Source: Photorhabdus noenieputensis
GTDB taxonomy: Bacteria; Pseudomonadota; Gammaproteobacteria; Enterobacterales; Enterobacteriaceae
Direction: 5' to 3'
NCBI RefSeq assembly: GCF_018448935.1
Contig: NZ_RCWC01000011.1
Span: 1 to 64,000, forward strand
DNA: 64,000 nucleotides
Every line of letters begins with the position of its first letter. Position 1 is the stretch's first letter. Shown one piece after another: positions 10,701 through 19,733 of the stretch. The translations under genes and the position numbers were made by a program. Under the pieces are notes generated by a model, which saw only the letters and a list, made by a program, of their open reading frames with translations, was not told the origin of the DNA and did not search any database.

Positions 10701-13700
10701 GACTAGTAGCAGCCAGGTTCTCATCCAGTTGTCCACCAATGCGCATATCCCCCACGCTGAAAATATGAGCATGGTTACGGTTGTTGAGGGTTCCGGTGCC
10801 GATATCTAGTCGATCTCTAGCGGCAATGACGGCGGCTTTGCCATCTTTTGCTGTGTTATTGAGAGTGCCAGTCTTAAGGGCTATTTGGTCACCGTAAATA
10901 CGTCCGGTTCCGGTGTTGTCCAGTACTTTGTTGGCGGTGAGATGGGTCAGTTCGCCGTCAATTAACCCGGTGTTGGTCAGCGTGTTTCGGACGTTGACTT
11001 CGGTTTGCTTGGCCCTGATTTCCGCAGCTTGGGTGTTGGTGAGATTTAGGGCTTCCAGGTGCGCCTGTTCGGCTTTAATTTTGCTGTCATTGATGATGTT
11101 GCCGTCGGTTTCCAGAGACAACTTGCCATCGGCGGCGATGTTACCGGTGTTGTGGAAGTCTTGTTTTAATTTCACCTCTATATCGCCCTGCGATAAGATT
11201 TGGCCGTCACCGCTCAAGGCGTTGGCTTTAATTTTGACCTTTTCACTCCCAGTCAGTGTGCCTTGCTGGTTATTCACCGTCAGTTTCTGGGTTTTATCTT
11301 CGATGGTGAGTTGTTTTCCACCGGAGATTAGTCCTTGTTCGTTTTTTAGAGACTGATTAATGATAGCTTGCAGGCGGTTGGCTCCCTGTAATGTTCCCTG
11401 GGTGTTATCTATCTGTTGAGCTTCAATTATCAGGTCTTGGGCTTCGGTACCTTGGTCAGGGTGATTAGTCTCCCGGTTAATGAGTTCTGCTGTTTTTAGT
11501 GTCAGTTGTTGGTCACTATGGATAAGGCCGCCAGTATTGTTCGTTTGTTTCGGGGCGTTAATCGTCGCGTCACCTATGGCTCTGACCTGTCCGCGACGGT
11601 TGTCGAGCTGTAGGGTATTCAGGTTCATGGTGTCTGTTGACAACAGTTTACCGTCTTGGTTATCCGTATCGGCTTGCCCGGTGTCGATGGTGAGTTTTTT
11701 ACCCTGAATGTGTCCGTGTTGGTTATTCAGTTTGCCACTGGTCACGGTGGTGTTGTCATCGCCAATAATACGGCCATGCTGGTTGTCCAGTAGCTGCCCG
11801 TTTGTGTCAATATTGACGGTGTTTGCTGACTTCAATAAGCCATTGTTGTTAATAAGCGTCTGGCTATGAATCTCCAGTCCACTGTTACCAGCAATCAGTC
11901 CTTTTTTGTTGGTAAGGGTTGTACTGGTAATCTTAGTTTTGCCATCTGCGGCGATAAAACCAGCGTCGTTGTTTAATTCACCGATATCCAGTGTCAAATC
12001 TCCGCGAGCAGAGAATTTGCCTGATTTATCTTTGTCGCCGGTGTTATTCAGGCGTTGGCCTTGAGTGTTGAGGTTCAGGTTGCCATCAGAATGGATGGTG
12101 CCTTGCTGGTTATTAAGTGCTTGGGTAATCAGTTTTATCTGTTGGGTGCCAACAATGGTGTCTTGGAGATTATTTACGGTTGCGATTTTGCGATTAGTAA
12201 TCGTACCAGCCTGATTATGTAAATCACCGCTGGTAATTAACATGTCGTCCTGGCTGCGGATACCGCCCCGATCACCACTGTTTTTATTAGTCAGTGAATG
12301 GCCGTGTGTATCGAGAGTAAGTTTACCTGCGGATTGCAACAGGCCGCCGCTGTTGTCAGTTTGGTTCACTGATAATGTTAGAGAACCTTTTTCGCTGGTG
12401 AGGGTTCCGCCTTGGTTTTTCAGTTCACCGCCGGTAACGATCGTTGTTCCTGTACCTTTGATAAAACCATCTTGATTGTCGATTTCGTCGGCAGTAAGGG
12501 TCATCGTTCCTTCACTGATAACGCCTCTGGTATCGCCGCTTTTGGCGGTGGTCAGTTTTTTTCCGTGAGTATCTATCGTCATGTTGCCGTCAGACTTTAT
12601 TAGTCCACCGGTACTGTCTAACTCGCCGCTATCGAGTTTTAGATTTTTCTTACTGACTATAGTGCCAGTTAGGTTGCTTAATGTCTGTTGATGAGAATTG
12701 ATGTGAGTTTCATCGCCACGGATATATCCGAAATCATTGATGAGTTCACCTGTAATCAGTTTTAGGCTATCCAGTGCGAGTATTCCGTTAAGTTTTCCGC
12801 TATCGGTATTCGTCAGTTTCTGCTGTTGGGTATCCAGTTTCAGACTGGCTGAGGATTGTATCAGCCCACGTTGGTTGTTGACTGCTTGTGTTGTCAGATC
12901 GGCTTTTCCTTTCGAGAGGATTTTACCGTCAGTGTTATCAATTTCACCGGCTTCTAGGGTTAGGTCACTGTCGCTGCGTATGCCGAGGTCATCCCCGCTT
13001 TGCGTATTAGTCAGCTTTTGGCCGTGGGTGTTAAGAGAAAGGGTTGTTTTGGATTGCAGCAAACCACTTGTGTTATTCAGTTCACCGGTATTCATGGTGA
13101 GTTGTTGATTCTGGCTGGCTATTTTACCGCTGGTATTATCAACGGTTCCTGTTGATGTCACGTTGAGCTGTTTATCGGCGATGACTCTTCCCTGTTGGTT
13201 ATCGATAGCGCCCGCGGTTATTGTCAACTCTCCCTTGCTTGTTATCCCTTGTTTAGGCTGGCTGTTGCGGTTGGTTATTTTGCCTTGTTTCCCATCTAGA
13301 GTCAGGTTTTTATCCGCATGGATCCAGCCAGCTTCGTTATTGATGCCTTGAGTAGTCAGTTTGACATTGCCTGCACTGATTATGCCTCCGGTCTTGCCGC
13401 TGTTGAGGTTAGTCAGTAGTTCACCTTGTGTATCGAGTGTCAAATCACTCGCGGATTTCAACAAGCCGCCGCTGTTATCGGTTTTTTTCACAGTCAATGT
13501 GAGTGCGCCGGTTTCACTGGCGAGGGTTCCGCCTTGGTTTTTCAGTTCACCGCCGGTAACGGTGGTTGTTCCTATACCTTTGATAAAACCATCTTGGTTG
13601 TCAATTTCACCAGTGGTCAGCGTCAATGTTCCTTTACTGATAACGCCACCGGTTTCGCCGCTTTTGGCGGTGGTCAGTTTTTCTCCGTGCGTGTTCAGTG

Positions 13701-16700
13701 TCATATCACCGATAGATTCTATTTTCCCGCCGGTACTGTCTAACTCGCCGCTATCGAGTTTTAGATTTTTATTACTGGCTATAGTGCCAGCCACGTTATT
13801 TAGCGCTTGCTGATGGGTGTTAATGAGGATTTGATCACCACGGATAGAGCCGTGGTCATTGATTAGTTTACCGGTAGTCAGTTCCAAAGCATCTTTCGCT
13901 ATGATTGCGCCAGTAGTGTTATCAATTTCACCGGTTTCTAAGGTCAAGTCACTGCCGCTGCGTATGCCGAGGTCATCCCCGCTTTGCGTATTAGTCAGCT
14001 TTTGGCCGTGGGTGTTAAGAGAAAGAGTTGTTTGGGATTGCAGCAGACCACCGGCGTTATTCAGTTCACCGGTATTCATGGTGAGTTGTTGATTCTGGCT
14101 GAGTATTTTGCCGCTAGTATTATCAACGGTTCCTGTTGATGTCACGTTGAGCTGTTTATCGGCGATGACTCTTCCCTGTTGGTTATCGATAGCGCCCGCA
14201 GTTATTGTCAACTCTCCCTGGCTTGTTATCCCCTGTTTAGGTTGGCTGTTGCGGTTGGTTATTTTGCCTTGTTTCCCATCTAGAGTCAGGTTTTTATCCG
14301 CATGGATCCAGCCAGCTTCATTATTGATACCTTGAGCGGTCAGCTTGACATTGCCTGTACCGATTATGCCTCCGGTCTTGCCGCTGTTGAGGTTAGTCAG
14401 TAGTTCACCTTGTGTATCGAGTGTCAGATCACCCTTGGATTGCAACAGTCCGTTGCTGTTATCGGTTTGTTTCACGGTCAATGTGAGTGCGCTGGTTTCA
14501 CTGGCAAGGGTTCCGCCTTGGTTTTTCAGTTCACCGCCAGTAACGATCGTTGTTCCTGTGCCGATAATCACACCGTCTTGGTTGTCGATCTCGCCAGTGG
14601 TTAGCGTCAATGTTCCTTTACTGATAACGCCACCGGTATCGCCACTTTTGGCAGTGGTCAGTTTTTCTCCATGTGTGTCGAGTGTCATATCACTGATAGA
14701 TTCTATTCGTCCTCCGGTATTGTTGAGTTCTCCACTGTCGAGCTGTAGGTTTTTCTTGCTGAATATGGTGCCAGCCAAGTTATTTAGTGCTTGCTGATGG
14801 GTGTTAATGAGGATTTGATCACCACGGATAGATCCGCGGTCATTGATTAGTTTGCCGGTAGTCAGTTCCAAGGCATCTTCTGCGACGATTCCGTTTTTAC
14901 CGCTATCGGTGTTAGTGAGTTCATGCTGTTGTGTATCTAATTTCAAACTGGCTAAGGATTGTATCAGTCCACGTTGGTTGTTGACTGCTTGTGTTGTTAG
15001 ATCGGCTTTTCCTTTCGAGAGGATTTTACCGTCGGTGTTATCAATTTCACCGGCTTCTAGGGTTAGGTCACTGTCGCTGCGTATGCCGAGGTCATCCCCG
15101 CTTTGCGTATTAGTCAGCTTTTGGCCGTGGGTGTTAAGAGAAAGGGTTGTTTTGGATTGCAGCAAACCACTTGTGTTATTCAGTTCACCGGTATTCATGG
15201 TGAGTTGTTGATGCTGGCTGACTATTTTACCGCTGGTATTATCAACGGTTCCTGTTGATGTCACGTTGAGTTGTTTATCGGCGATGACTCTTCCCTGTTG
15301 GTTATCGATAGCGCCCGCAGTTATTGTCAATTCTCCCTGGCTTGTTATCCCCTGTTTAGGCTGGCTGTTGCGGTTGGTTATTTTGCCTTGTTTCCCATCT
15401 AGAGTCAGGTTTTTATCCGCATGGATCCAGCCAGCTTCATTATTGATGCCTTGAGCGGTCAGTTTGACATTGCCTGTACCGATTATGCCCCCGGTCTGGC
15501 CGCTGTTGAGGTTAGTCAGTAGTTCACCTTGTGTATCGAGTGTCAAATCATCCTTGGATTTCAACAGTCCGCCGCTGTTATCGGTTTTTTTCACGGTCAA
15601 TGTGAGCGAGCCGGTTTCACTGGCGAGGGTTCCGCCTTGGTTTTTCAGTTCACCGCCGGTTACGGTTGTTGTTCCTGTACCGATAATCACACCGTCTTGG
15701 TTGTCAATATCGCCAGTGGTCAGCGTCATATCGCCGGTAGACTCTATTCGTCCTCCGGTACTATTGAGTTCTCCACTGTCGAGCTGTAGGTTTTTCTTAC
15801 TGGTTATGGTGCCAGCCACATTGCTCAGCGCTTGCTGATGAGTGTTAATGTGGGTTTGATCACCACGGATAGATCCGCGGTCGTTGATTAGTTTACCGGT
15901 AGCCAGTTCTAAAGCCTCTTCTGCGATGATCCCGCCGTCGGTGCTAGTCAGTTCATGCTGTTGTGTATCTAATTTCAAACTGGTTGCGGATTGTATCAGT
16001 CCGCTTTGGTTGTTGACCGCTTGTGTTGTCAGATCGGCTTTTTTCCGCGAGAGGATTTTACCGCCGGTGTTGTTGAGGTTTTGGCTAGTTAGCGAGGTTT
16101 CACCTTGCGCATCTATTACGCCAGCGGTGTTATCAATTTCACCGGCTTCCAGCTTCAGATCACTGCCGCTGCGGATACCGCGTTTTTCTCCGCTCTGTGC
16201 GTTAGTCAGTTTCTGGCCTTGGGTGTTGAGCGACAGGGTTGTGCCGGATTTCAGCAGACCACCGGTATTGTCAACTGCCCCGGATGTCACGGTGAGCTGT
16301 TTATCAGCTTCTACAGATCCTTGATGGTTATCAATAGCACTTGCAGTCAGCGTTAAGTCTCCTGAGCTACGGATACCCTGATTAGGCTGGCTGTTGCGGT
16401 TGGTTATGGTTCCCTTCTGCCCGTCAAGGATCAGGTTTTTACCCGCATGGATTAGGCCCGCATCGTTGTTAACGCCTTGGGTCGTCAGCTTCATGTTGCC
16501 TATGCTGATTATGCCCCGCTCTTTGCCGCTGTTGGTGTTGGTTAGCAGCCCACCTTGTGTATCCAGTGTCAGATCACCCGCGGATTGCAGTAGTCCACCG
16601 CTGTTGTCAGTGTTGTTTACCGTTAATGTTAATGAGCTGGTTTTGCTGACAAGTTTTCCTCGTTGGTTGTGGAGGTCTCCACCCGTTATCGTTGTCGTTC

Positions 16701-19674
16701 CTGTACCGCTGATGGTGCCATCGTGGTTGTCGATCTCGCCTGTTTTTAAGGTGAGCGTTCCCTCACTGGTAACGCCGCCAGTGTCGCTACTTTTAGCGGT
16801 GGTGAGCTTTTTCCCGTGGGTGTCTAATGTCATGTCGCCATCAGATTTTATTTGTCCACTGGTACTGTCGAGCTCTCCACTGTCAAGTTGCAGATTTTTC
16901 TTGCTCTCTATGGTGCCTTTTTGGTTGCTTAGCCGTTGTTCATGGGTATCGATGTGAATGCCATGACCAAGGATAACGCCCGCATTATTAGTCAGGTTAC
17001 CGCTGGAAATGCGCAATGAGTCTTTGGCAATGATACCGCCAGTTTTGCCACTGTCGGTATTGGTCAGGGCTTGGTTTTGGGTATCCAACAACAGGCTTGA
17101 CTCTGATTGGATCTGTCCACGAGTGTTATCTAATGCTTGTGTGGTCAGTTCCGCCATCTGTTGTGACAAGAGTTGGCCATCGGTATTGTTAACGTTACCG
17201 GCGTTAAGGGTGGTTTTTCCTTTAGCGGAAATAATACCAGCGGTGTTGTTGATATCTCCTGTACGGAGTTCCAGATTACCTTTACTTAATATGGTGCCTT
17301 TTTTGATCTCTTTTTCGTCACCATTTTTAGTGTCTTTAGTATTAGTCAATTTCTGTCCATGAGTATTGACTATCATGTCACTGTCGGATTGTAACAGACC
17401 AGACGTGTTATCCAGCTCACCGCTGTTTAGGGTGAGTTTTTCTTGAGCAATAACTTGTCCTGCGGTGTTGGTGAATTTATGTCCTTTGGTTTGGCTATCT
17501 ATTCGCTGAGCCAGTAATGATCCTTGATGGTTATTCAACGCCTGACTTTTTGTGGTGAGCTCTGTTTTGGCTTCGATTCGTCCGTCAACGTTTTCAATGT
17601 CTTTCCCAATGATCAGTTCTGTGCTGCCACCGGTTGCAGCGATTTTGCCCCGGCTGTTATCAAGCTGTGTTGCGGTAAGTTGGATATCTTGACCGGCTTC
17701 CAGGTGTCCATCTTGGTTATTCAGAGCATCATCAACAGTCAGTTCCAAAGCGCCTTGTTTGGCTGCTATGATTTTGCCTTTGCTGTTATCCAAGGTGGCG
17801 GCGTCGATTTTCAGGTTGCCATTACCTTTAATCTCGCCATTTTGGTTATTCAGCGTCTTGGCAGTGAGGGACATCTTATCTTTGCCATTCTGCTGCATTA
17901 CTCCACTCTGATGGCTTAATGTGTCTGTTTTTATTGTAATCTTGTCGGCGGTAGTGACTGCTTTTTTGTTCAGTTGCAGGTTGTGGGCTTGTATATCCAG
18001 CTCGCCATTGGAGAGTAGTTTGCCTCCGTCACCTATCCACTGATGGGTGTTGAGTGACAGTTTACCTTTGCCGGCGAGTTGAATTGTCCCTCCTTCCGTG
18101 TTGTCCGCTTTCTCGTGGACGATTAGGTTCAGGTCATCTCCATTATTGGCGATTTTTCCATGATGGTTGTCCAGATTTCTTGTGGTGATAGCCAGTCGTT
18201 TTCCTTCATTGAGAATGGTCCCGCTTTGGTTATTCAGTGTTTGGGTGTTCAGTACCAGCTCGCCGTTGCCGGTTTGATTAATTTTCCCCTGATTGTTGGA
18301 TAAGTTTGGAGTCGTTAAGTTGATTTCTCGTGCTACCAGTGTGCCACCGTCATTGTTAAATTGGCCTGGTGTTTTAGCTGTAAAGCTGTCAGCGGTGACT
18401 GTAGCGTTGGCGGTGCTCACCTCTTGCTGATTGGCAGTGAGTTGAATGTTGTTAGCAGAAGTTTGGCTGCCGCTGAGATCAATCTTTTTACTCTGTGCTT
18501 CCAGAGTATTGGTTGCCAGATTTTTTCCATTGGCCTGAATGTGCTGTTTGGCGGTCAGTGTCAGCGATCCGGGCAGCGTGGCTTTTCCTTTATTATCAAT
18601 ACCGGCGGATAGGGTGCTGCCGCTGGCGCTTTGTATCGACTCCGCTTTGATTATGGTATTGCTTCGTGCGGCAATTGTGCCACTATTCTCAATCAGTCCA
18701 TCAACTGTGAGGCGAACTTCACCGGCGGTTGCTCCGATGTGGCCGGCGTTACGTACCCCTACACCAAATTCGGTACCCACCAGCATGATTTTATTGGCGT
18801 ACATGCCGCCCAAAGCTGCTACATCCAGCGTAAATGATGGATTTTTGCTGCCGCCAGCGGATTTTTTCTCAATGTTCTGGTGAGCTGCATCAACGATATT
18901 ACGTCCGGTTGTGATTTTTAGATCTTTCGCGTGTAGTTTGCCGTTGATTACCACCGAGCGGGCAATAATTTCAGTGTAATTTTGTTGTGAGCTGTCCAAT
19001 CCCAGGTCTTCAATGCGGACTTCTCCTCGCTCAATATCAAAGCCTTTCAGTCGGCCTTGTTCCATCATGGCCTGTCCTGTGGTGAGTGTTGCGCGATGGG
19101 CGTTAATGAATCCGCAGCCGTTGCAAGTGATGCCCGCCGGGTTGGCAATAATAACGTCGGCTTTTTGTCCGGCGACTTCTATCCAGCCATTAAGTTTACT
19201 GGCGTTAATACTGTTCACTTCATTGAGAATGATTTTGGCTTCTGCTTTGGCAAGCCAAGGATTGCCTGCCACCATACCGCCCAGTTGAGTTTGGACAGCA
19301 TTGTGACTGTTGTTAAGGATGACGCCTCGTTGATCGGTATCAAATTGGCTGTAGGTATTACGCGAGATACCTGCGGCGTTAGGGGTCTGAATATCGATTT
19401 GTGGCGTACCGTTTGCGCTGTTCAGGATAGTCGGTTGCTGATTACCCGGTGCCTGTCCGTCGGCCACAATATTTGCTTGCGCTGTTAGGGAGATGCTGCC
19501 GGTCGCCAATAACAAACTCAGTCGTAACGCTGTTAACCTGCACAGGCATTGTGATGATTGCCGACGACTGCGGCGGCGTACCGTACTACCTTGCCCGGAG
19601 GTGGCAATATCAGCCACGACCATCAGCATGTTCCGGGCTTTGTTAAAGATAATACGATACAGATGCTTGTTCAT
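4777..19674 (-). CDS. Giant TpsA exoprotein, CdiA/FhaB-like, with C-terminal nuclease toxin
   Basis: A 4965-residue secreted effector/adhesin of a two-partner secretion system. The N terminus MNKHLYRIIFNKARNMLMVV is an extended signal peptide, followed by Arg-rich and hydrophobic segments. The TPS domain follows (about residues 70-320), with NPAG and CNGCGF near residue 183. Residues about 330-2900 are filamentous-haemagglutinin-type repeats (NTxGxIxSxxxLxLxT), including three to four blocks of about 330-370 residues that are nearly identical. A Pro-rich stretch of 30-31-residue repeats lies near 3240-3380, then a haemagglutinin-repeat region. A PT-VENN-like motif (NAIENN, about residue 4604) precedes the variable end. 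The last ~112 residues (from KGKEFE) carry VRVDIMAKD and ECKSS, a PD-(D/E)XK nuclease pattern. The start ATG at 19674 follows GTGGAG. The order TpsB, TpsA, small gene matches cdiBAI. DNA for the C-terminal ~180 residues is clearly AT-richer, typical of swapped toxin tips. Export by the TpsB is established for the family; toxin activity is inference. Confidence 0.9.
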   Translation of the reverse strand: MNKHLYRIIFNKARNMLMVVADIATSGQGSTVRRRSRRQSSQCLCRLTALRLSLLLATGSISLTAQANIVADGQAPGNQQPTILNSANGTPQIDIQTPNAAGISRNTYSQFDTDQRGVILNNSHNAVQTQLGGMVAGNPWLAKAEAKIILNEVNSINASKLNGWIEVAGQKADVIIANPAGITCNGCGFINAHRATLTTGQAMMEQGRLKGFDIERGEVRIEDLGLDSSQQNYTEIIARSVVINGKLHAKDLKITTGRNIVDAAHQNIEKKSAGGSKNPSFTLDVAALGGMYANKIMLVGTEFGVGVRNAGHIGATAGEVRLTVDGLIENSGTIAARSNTIIKAESIQSASGSTLSAGIDNKGKATLPGSLTLTAKQHIQANGKNLATNTLEAQSKKIDLSGSQTSANNIQLTANQQEVSTANATVTADSFTAKTPGQFNNDGGTLVAREINLTTPNLSNNQGKINQTGNGELVLNTQTLNNQSGTILNEGKRLAITTRNLDNHHGKIANNGDDLNLIVHEKADNTEGGTIQLAGKGKLSLNTHQWIGDGGKLLSNGELDIQAHNLQLNKKAVTTADKITIKTDTLSHQSGVMQQNGKDKMSLTAKTLNNQNGEIKGNGNLKIDAATLDNSKGKIIAAKQGALELTVDDALNNQDGHLEAGQDIQLTATQLDNSRGKIAATGGSTELIIGKDIENVDGRIEAKTELTTKSQALNNHQGSLLAQRIDSQTKGHKFTNTAGQVIAQEKLTLNSGELDNTSGLLQSDSDMIVNTHGQKLTNTKDTKNGDEKEIKKGTILSKGNLELRTGDINNTAGIISAKGKTTLNAGNVNNTDGQLLSQQMAELTTQALDNTRGQIQSESSLLLDTQNQALTNTDSGKTGGIIAKDSLRISSGNLTNNAGVILGHGIHIDTHEQRLSNQKGTIESKKNLQLDSGELDSTSGQIKSDGDMTLDTHGKKLTTAKSSDTGGVTSEGTLTLKTGEIDNHDGTISGTGTTTITGGDLHNQRGKLVSKTSSLTLTVNNTDNSGGLLQSAGDLTLDTQGGLLTNTNSGKERGIISIGNMKLTTQGVNNDAGLIHAGKNLILDGQKGTITNRNSQPNQGIRSSGDLTLTASAIDNHQGSVEADKQLTVTSGAVDNTGGLLKSGTTLSLNTQGQKLTNAQSGEKRGIRSGSDLKLEAGEIDNTAGVIDAQGETSLTSQNLNNTGGKILSRKKADLTTQAVNNQSGLIQSATSLKLDTQQHELTSTDGGIIAEEALELATGKLINDRGSIRGDQTHINTHQQALSNVAGTITSKKNLQLDSGELNSTGGRIESTGDMTLTTGDIDNQDGVIIGTGTTTVTGGELKNQGGTLASETGSLTLTVKKTDNSGGLLKSKDDLTLDTQGELLTNLNSGQTGGIIGTGNVKLTAQGINNEAGWIHADKNLTLDGKQGKITNRNSQPKQGITSQGELTITAGAIDNQQGRVIADKQLNVTSTGTVDNTSGKIVSQHQQLTMNTGELNNTSGLLQSKTTLSLNTHGQKLTNTQSGDDLGIRSDSDLTLEAGEIDNTDGKILSKGKADLTTQAVNNQRGLIQSLASLKLDTQQHELTNTDSGKNGIVAEDALELTTGKLINDRGSIRGDQILINTHQQALNNLAGTIFSKKNLQLDSGELNNTGGRIESISDMTLDTHGEKLTTAKSGDTGGVISKGTLTLTTGEIDNQDGVIIGTGTTIVTGGELKNQGGTLASETSALTLTVKQTDNSNGLLQSKGDLTLDTQGELLTNLNSGKTGGIIGTGNVKLTAQGINNEAGWIHADKNLTLDGKQGKITNRNSQPKQGITSQGELTITAGAIDNQQGRVIADKQLNVTSTGTVDNTSGKILSQNQQLTMNTGELNNAGGLLQSQTTLSLNTHGQKLTNTQSGDDLGIRSGSDLTLETGEIDNTTGAIIAKDALELTTGKLINDHGSIRGDQILINTHQQALNNVAGTIASNKNLKLDSGELDSTGGKIESIGDMTLNTHGEKLTTAKSGETGGVISKGTLTLTTGEIDNQDGFIKGIGTTTVTGGELKNQGGTLASETGALTLTVKKTDNSGGLLKSASDLTLDTQGELLTNLNSGKTGGIISAGNVKLTTQGINNEAGWIHADKNLTLDGKQGKITNRNSQPKQGITSKGELTITAGAIDNQQGRVIADKQLNVTSTGTVDNTSGKIASQNQQLTMNTGELNNTSGLLQSKTTLSLNTHGQKLTNTQSGDDLGIRSDSDLTLEAGEIDNTDGKILSKGKADLTTQAVNNQRGLIQSSASLKLDTQQQKLTNTDSGKLNGILALDSLKLITGELINDFGYIRGDETHINSHQQTLSNLTGTIVSKKNLKLDSGELDSTGGLIKSDGNMTIDTHGKKLTTAKSGDTRGVISEGTMTLTADEIDNQDGFIKGTGTTIVTGGELKNQGGTLTSEKGSLTLSVNQTDNSGGLLQSAGKLTLDTHGHSLTNKNSGDRGGIRSQDDMLITSGDLHNQAGTITNRKIATVNNLQDTIVGTQQIKLITQALNNQQGTIHSDGNLNLNTQGQRLNNTGDKDKSGKFSARGDLTLDIGELNNDAGFIAADGKTKITSTTLTNKKGLIAGNSGLEIHSQTLINNNGLLKSANTVNIDTNGQLLDNQHGRIIGDDNTTVTSGKLNNQHGHIQGKKLTIDTGQADTDNQDGKLLSTDTMNLNTLQLDNRRGQVRAIGDATINAPKQTNNTGGLIHSDQQLTLKTAELINRETNHPDQGTEAQDLIIEAQQIDNTQGTLQGANRLQAIINQSLKNEQGLISGGKQLTIEDKTQKLTVNNQQGTLTGSEKVKIKANALSGDGQILSQGDIEVKLKQDFHNTGNIAADGKLSLETDGNIINDSKIKAEQAHLEALNLTNTQAAEIRAKQTEVNVRNTLTNTGLIDGELTHLTANKVLDNTGTGRIYGDQIALKTGTLNNTAKDGKAAVIAARDRLDIGTGTLNNRNHAHIFSVGDMRIGGQLDENLAATSQAGRLNNHAATIEAGGSLKIDAAIIKNTNNGLVTHIVETEKSRRHEAVLSGHTTRYDWSQVDTSYSNKYGVHTAVMPDGSSDDEFYEYRYTRTINETQIKESDPGKILSGGNMTINSAMLTNDDSQIVAGGILGGDIDELHNNATKGERIITDEGSEIRWYAKKKKRRFRGTKTSQGKDWDDYNPAPITETIDLKALAWQGNTRPNSTGITIDDRQTSRVQSIPTGINLTSRMAEAGEVTFTNATINAITLPTRDIQTDRPLLSPTGQQTEQILSSGAVALPSRDALTEYPTLSPTGQQTEQILSSGAVALPSRDALTEYPTLSPTTGQQTEQILSSGAVALPNRDALTEHPVLPPVQQTEPVLPPVTVILPNSSALDDRPLVLPTGQQFELTLPSDTVQGQSVEPLIRIVAPDTRLPDNSLFVVQPGSDSHYLVETDPKFTQYKKWLGTDYMQQQLTRDPSLAHKRLGDGFYEQRLVRDQITQLTGQRYLAGHNNDETQFKALMEAGVAFSKQQQLTPGIALSPSQMALLTSDIIWLTNRNVTLPDGTTQVVTVPQVYARVNKGDLTGDGALLSGKKVTINSRKDITNSGSISGREVTKLTASNLTNSGFIQSGKVDLTARQDITNLGGQIRGRDRVSAQADRDITSASTLRGAGADRWQDRPAGIYVQNDNGTLSLKALNNIHLTASDVENAGKDGQTEITAGLDLTLDTLRTHRTENSDWGSDNYRHLTQQRDVGSQITTAGNLALRAGNNLNATAANVNAGQQLTAQAGNNITLDAGTASSDLVEHSKQTSKGLLSKSSVETHDEVHERRAQSTTLSGDSVTVQAGNNLNITGSNVAGTQDVNLAAGNQLTITTADEARHEIHFKQEKKSGLMGTGGIGFSVGKASQKSTTDIDSNLNKGSTVGSSQGSVTFSAGKQLNIHGSDVVAGQDMQLSGQNINITSAENSHTAITKTEQKQSGLTVALSGTAGGAINSAVQTVQTANNESDSRLKALQGTKAALNGIQAVQAARLADAKGGGDKANNNLVGVNLSYGSQSSQSELKQHQTTQQGSSLMTGDNLTLTASGTPDQNGDIRIHGGQLQAGKDLQLNASRDIQLSSSQNTEQTTGKNSSRGSSLGIGFTAGPGGTGINLSASTNRGKGSESGNGISHNETTLDAGQTVTLNAGRDATLKGAQVSGEQITADIKRHLTLSSEQDSNRYDMKQQNVSAGVSVTLGPQPGGSLNLSASRDKIHSNFDSVQEQTGLFAGKGGYQVKVGEHTQLDGAVIASTADKDKNTLDTGTLGFGDIKNKADFKTEHHSVSISTGGSAGGMILSNLAANTLGGVNREGHDQSTTHAAVSDGTLIIRDKDNQQQDVTTLSRDTDHANNALSPIFDKEKEQQRLKQAQLIGEISAQVIDIASTEGAIIATKAANAKLENISKPDREAAIKVLEDEGKTDITPELIKDQIYKTAYNQALNESGLGTGGKYHTALQAATAAIQGLAGGNIGQALAGGASPYLAGVIKDLTTDPKTHKVDVVTNTLAHAILGAVAAEVSGNNALAGAAGAAGGELAARELMKHIHGENAKVSDLSEEEKQTISTLSTLAAGLAGGIAGDSTGSAVTGAQAGKNAIENNALASRNLGDCRTLSPEACGKAKELSQRILDKGLPSVEDMRGKLASCQDDSCRKGVWTEYRQASDATINTLKQMALNGELSREELAFINHELGKELAVSGYRANDKIGRSEQSSWLNGGNGPLSGFFNTELRQKELEKSGLSKADAAQYVKEEQRNLMLLETAVGAIGAKANRTSINVVGKGAALPTGYTPKGNSVTGPKGSVYGNTGKVDASGNTIYSNNGGYYTFENGVKTKVQSPNSDSQIRQNYEKGKEFEQSVYDKLKQDPKLKTPVREVTIETNEGTKVRVDIMAKDRDGSIRCIECKSSQTAPLTKNQKTGFPELKEGGGTVVGKGRPGFESGTKIPPTEVEIVRPNAKDN
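9540..9940 (-). repeat. Short tandem repeats (90-93 bp) encoding a Pro/Thr/Ser-rich linker
   Basis: The string gccactgcgccggacgataa occurs at 9680, 9773 and 9863, giving periods of 93 and 90 bp; more diverged copies flank it. The encoded unit contains SPTGQQTEQILSSGAVALPS. One copy has an extra Thr (SPTTGQQ), which accounts for the 3-bp difference. This lies between the large filament repeats and the later haemagglutinin region and is probably a flexible or extended linker. Confidence 0.85.
12250..16990 (-). repeat. Large in-frame tandem repeats inside the TpsA gene
   Basis: The sequence ttggttattttgccttgttt (complement strand of the gene) recurs at 13271, 14255 and 15374, with a divergent copy at 16400. 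The spacings are 984, 1119 and 1026 bp, all multiples of three, so units of 328, 373 and 342 residues keep the frame. Long stretches between copies are near identical, while the outermost copy (about 16100-16990) is more diverged. They encode filamentous-haemagglutinin beta-helix coils. Confidence 0.9.
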
Positions 19675-19733
19675 TGTTTTTCTCCACTAACACTTTTTAT
19701 CTGCGATAACTTTGGCTGCGTTGTTATTTTGAA

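Noticed and set aside
12250-16990. Repeats that might suggest a CRISPR array
   Set aside because: Units are about 1 kb, in frame and continuous coding sequence; there are no short direct repeats with unique spacers.
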